Shown piece after piece: positions 5,841 to 7,784 of a DNA stretch of 7,784 nucleotides. Under the pieces are notes generated by a model, which saw only the letters and a program-made list of their open reading frames with translations, was not told where the DNA came from and searched no databases. The stretch lies in assembly GCA_905200905.1 (NCBI GenBank), contig CAJKMA010000094.1, forward strand, positions 1 through 7,784. Reading direction: 5' to 3'. How positions within the stretch are numbered: position 1 is the stretch's first letter; each line of letters opens with the position of its first letter. A program made the translations under genes and the position numbers. The stretch comes from an uncultured Bacillota bacterium (lineage in GTDB: Bacteria > Bacillota > Clostridia > Lachnospirales > Lachnospiraceae).

Positions 5841-6235
5841 TCTTCAAGGCTTTGTTTTATGATTTTTTCAATTATTTTAATCGGTAATTCTTTCTCATAG
5901 GGCAGATAGACTGCATTTTTCCTTATTGTAAAAGCACTTAGTTGTGACTTGAATATTTCTAAAACATTTGTATCTACGTAAAGGCTAATATGTTTATTAC
6001 AGGCAGCAAAAGATATTGAGAACTTGTCTTTCTTATATACTGGCATACTCCAAGCAATCTGTTCCTTAACTGCTGGAACACAACGAAGAATTAGATTTCT
6101 TAATTCCACAACATACGCTCTCGCTTCTGGAATCTGTAATTCAATATATTCATCTACACTTTCAGGAGCCTTGCCGCAATAGTGACTTTGATTTGTCCTT
6201 TTAAACTCCCTTCCGCATTTTGGACAAGTCCACAT
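5831..6235 (-). CDS. Zinc-ribbon plus DUF1801 (YdhG-like) protein
   Basis: A 134-residue protein. The N-terminus is a small metal site, C4-x2-C7 then H18-x-C20 (WTCPKCGREFKRTNQSHYC). This is followed by a DUF1801 domain over about residues 22-130, with the usual VDEYIELQIPEAR start, AWSMPVYKKD and CNKHISLYV strand regions. DUF1801 proteins related to Bacillus YdhG are often labelled iron chaperones because of similarity to the frataxin-like fold. That label has not been shown for this subtype. The fused zinc finger suggests nucleic-acid or protein binding. The ATG follows GAGGAGG (minus strand, 6243-6249). The gene is noticeably AT-rich (about 27-35% GC in the lines I counted) compared with the sigma-like gene next to it. 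It sits 25 bases after the DUF2200 gene, probably as an inserted pair. The function is unknown. Confidence 0.82.
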   Translation of the reverse strand: MWTCPKCGREFKRTNQSHYCGKAPESVDEYIELQIPEARAYVVELRNLILRCVPAVKEQIAWSMPVYKKDKFSISFAACNKHISLYVDTNVLEIFKSQLSAFTIRKNAVYLPYEKELPIKIIEKIIKQSLEEIT

Positions 6236-6260
6236 ACTAAAACCTCCTCAATATCAATTA

Positions 6261-6623
6261 TTACTTTCTCAATATTTTCTCCATCGGTTTTCCTTTTGCT
6301 AACTCGTCAATCAGCTTGTCCAGATAGCGTATTTCCTGCATTAGCGGTTCTTCGATTTCTTCTACACAAACTCCGCAGATTTTCCCTGTAATCAGTTTTC
6401 GATTAGGATTAAGCTGGGGAGCATTCAAAAAGAAGTCTCCATATGCAACATCATGTATCAGAAAATCATTCACTTGATCTTTACTATACCCTGTTAACCA
6501 GCAAGTAACTTGATCTACTTCCTCTCTTGTTCGTCCCTTTTTCTCACACTTTGTAACAAGAAGTGGATAAACCTTTGAAAAGGACATTTTATAAATTTTA
6601 TCGTTTGCATTTATTCCTTCCAT
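6261..6623 (-). CDS. DUF2200 family protein
   Basis: A 120-residue protein whose whole length matches the pattern I know as DUF2200: KIYKMSFSKVYPL near the start, KKGRTREEVDQVTCWLTGYS, then APQLNPNRKLITGKICGV and the strongly conserved end EIRYLDKLIDELAKGKPMEK. Bacterial members of about this size are single-domain soluble proteins of unknown function. There is no signal peptide or membrane segment. The ATG at 6623 is preceded by GGAGG (minus strand, 6631-6635), which starts only 4 bases after the DUF6076 stop codon. It is therefore in the same transcript as its neighbours. Like the DUF1801 gene it is AT-rich (about 27-33% GC in the lines I counted), whereas the flanking DUF6076 gene reaches about 60% in places. 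This suggests a separate origin. The family identification is confident from the conserved motifs. The role is not known. Confidence 0.88.
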   Translation of the reverse strand: MEGINANDKIYKMSFSKVYPLLVTKCEKKGRTREEVDQVTCWLTGYSKDQVNDFLIHDVAYGDFFLNAPQLNPNRKLITGKICGVCVEEIEEPLMQEIRYLDKLIDELAKGKPMEKILRK

Positions 6624-6639
6624 GGATATACCTCCAAAT

Positions 6640-7743
6640 TCAAATTCTCTTTAGGGCTTCTTTTTTCAAAGCAGCCTGTTCCATTTCTTTCTCATAAGCT
6701 CCTTTGGCATAAGCGACATTGCTTTTTGCCCGGAGCATCTTATCTTTCGCCAGTTTCTTCATAACCTCCGCTACGTCATCGTCCAGTTTGCCACGCTTGA
6801 TATAGCGGTTTATGGTATTCAGCCGCTTTTCGTATATCTGGATAACCGGATGATCGTCTGCAAGCTCTCGCTGTTCTCTGCCTTTCAGATTGCCGATTTG
6901 CCGACAGGTGCGGTGCAGCTTGTCCTCCGGTGCATAACCGCCGCAGTATTTTGTGTGCCTTGCATTGGTGGTCAAAAACCATTTGCCACAGATTTTGCAT
7001 TTCTTCGGTGCATGACCGACACATAAGCCCTCAAAGAGATCAGACCGGAACATCCCCACAAAGGAAACATAGTGCATCCGCTTGACCAGTTTTGCCACAT
7101 CCTCACCGGGACGGATGGTGGATACATACTGAACAGACTGATTGGACACAGACATCCAGGCATTGCCCTCCGTGATGGAGAACTCCGGCGGGAAATAGCT
7201 GCCGAACATCTTTGCAAAGCCCTCTGCGGTGCGGTCTGCTTCATTGCTATCCGACTTTTCCGCAAAATCAAGCATTGCCTTTTGGTATTCTCCGAGAGAG
7301 AATGCCAGATGCCCGAAAACCGCAGTATAACGTTCAAGTAGTACTGCATCTTCATATTTTACGAGGTCTTCAAGCTGCATTGTGCCGCTGTTCGCTTTTT
7401 GGACACACTCTAAATGGCTCAACGCACAATCCGTAGTAAAGACCCTTTCTATCCGTTCTCTGTGTTTTGGAACATCCATATAGGAGAATGGCGGCGTTTT
7501 ACTGAGAATATCCAGCATTGCCAGAGCAGCTTCCCTTACCATAGGAAAGAGTGCCGAAGCATCCTGTTTCGCATTCATCGCCCCAAGCATAAGATTGATT
7601 TTCTCGCATTGCTCGTTCATTTTAGAAATGGTATCCGCAGGAACATTCAGCGCATCACAGGCAAGAGTACCGATAGGAAATGTTTTTCCCTCATATATGA
7701 CCGTATCCTGCCAAAAATCCAATGTCATAAGTTCTTGATTCAT
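6640..7743 (-). CDS. DUF6076-type zinc-binding protein
   Basis: A 367-residue protein. Residues 1-240 are mostly helical and of unknown fold. A metal-binding cluster follows at about 244-280: C249-x2-C252, then C267 and C280, with H244, H263 and H277 nearby (CKICGKWF, TKYCGG, HRTCRQIG). The spacing resembles the CGNR-type treble-clef fingers found at the C-terminus of some regulators. The last 50 residues (about 318-365) are rich in Lys, Glu and Ala and probably form a long helix or coiled coil. From memory this matches the clostridial family DUF6076. The ATG at 7743 follows AGGAGGG (minus strand, 7749-7755). It is the first gene of the leftward run that ends with the sigma-like protein. A role in nucleic-acid binding or regulation of that partner is inferred from context only. 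No enzyme motif is visible. Confidence 0.8.
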   Translation of the reverse strand: MNQELMTLDFWQDTVIYEGKTFPIGTLACDALNVPADTISKMNEQCEKINLMLGAMNAKQDASALFPMVREAALAMLDILSKTPPFSYMDVPKHRERIERVFTTDCALSHLECVQKANSGTMQLEDLVKYEDAVLLERYTAVFGHLAFSLGEYQKAMLDFAEKSDSNEADRTAEGFAKMFGSYFPPEFSITEGNAWMSVSNQSVQYVSTIRPGEDVAKLVKRMHYVSFVGMFRSDLFEGLCVGHAPKKCKICGKWFLTTNARHTKYCGGYAPEDKLHRTCRQIGNLKGREQRELADDHPVIQIYEKRLNTINRYIKRGKLDDDVAEVMKKLAKDKMLRAKSNVAYAKGAYEKEMEQAALKKEALKRI

Positions 7744-7748
7744 GCTTG

Positions 7749-7755
7749 CCCTCCT
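7749..7755 (-). promoter_or_regulatory. Ribosome binding site of the DUF6076 gene
   Basis: AGGAGGG on the minus strand ends 5 bases before the ATG at 7743, which fixes this start. Confidence 0.75.
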
Positions 7756-7777
7756 GTCCTGTTTTTTGAATTTTTTA

Positions 7778-7783
7778 ATTATA
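7778..7783 (-). promoter_or_regulatory. Candidate -10 box of the leftward operon
   Basis: TATAAT on the minus strand is a perfect -10 hexamer, 34 bases before the DUF6076 ATG and in a very AT-rich stretch. The matching -35 box would be outside the window, so the promoter cannot be confirmed. Confidence 0.4.
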
Positions 7784-7784
7784 C

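Noticed and set aside
6972..7355. Minus-strand 127-codon frame inside the DUF6076 gene
   Set aside because: It is a different frame of the same strand within a gene that has a clear start, ribosome binding site and zinc cluster.

Overview
The window looks like accessory DNA from a low- to mid-GC Gram-positive gut-type Firmicute, most likely a clostridial lineage such as Lachnospiraceae or Ruminococcaceae. This is inferred from strong GGAGG-type ribosome binding sites before most genes, and from protein families I associate with mobile elements of these bacteria: an RlmD-type methyltransferase tail, DUF6061, DUF6076 and a plasmid/ICE-style sigma-like protein. No integrase, relaxase, transposase, tRNA or CRISPR array is visible, so the mobile origin is an inference.

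Layout. (1) 1-570, plus strand: the 3' end of an RNA methyltransferase gene, a small acidic protein (probable DUF6061) and a strong intrinsic terminator. (2) 595-4450, plus strand: a self-contained, AT-richer cassette. It has a sigma-A-type promoter with two copies of a palindromic operator, then a TetR-family repressor, an ABC-2 ATPase, two ABC-2 permeases, a small two-helix membrane protein and a DUF5655 protein. (3) 4545-4597: a hairpin flanked by an A-run and a T-run that can end transcription from both sides. (4) 4602-7784, minus strand: a four-gene leftward run read as DUF6076 zinc protein, DUF2200, zinc-ribbon/DUF1801, and a sigma-70-like protein with an extra C-terminal domain. A TATAAT box lies just upstream of the DUF6076 gene at the window edge.

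How the parts probably work together. The TetR protein likely binds the two palindromes over its own promoter and represses the whole transporter operon until an unknown inducer releases it. The ATPase and two different permeases would form an ABC-2 exporter or a membrane-stress resistance pump. On the minus strand, the first and last genes (DUF6076 and the sigma-like protein) have similar GC content. The two middle genes (DUF2200 and DUF1801) are clearly AT-richer, which suggests a two-gene insertion into an older DUF6076/sigma-like pair. The least understood part, and my best candidate for something undescribed, is that DUF6076/sigma-like module.
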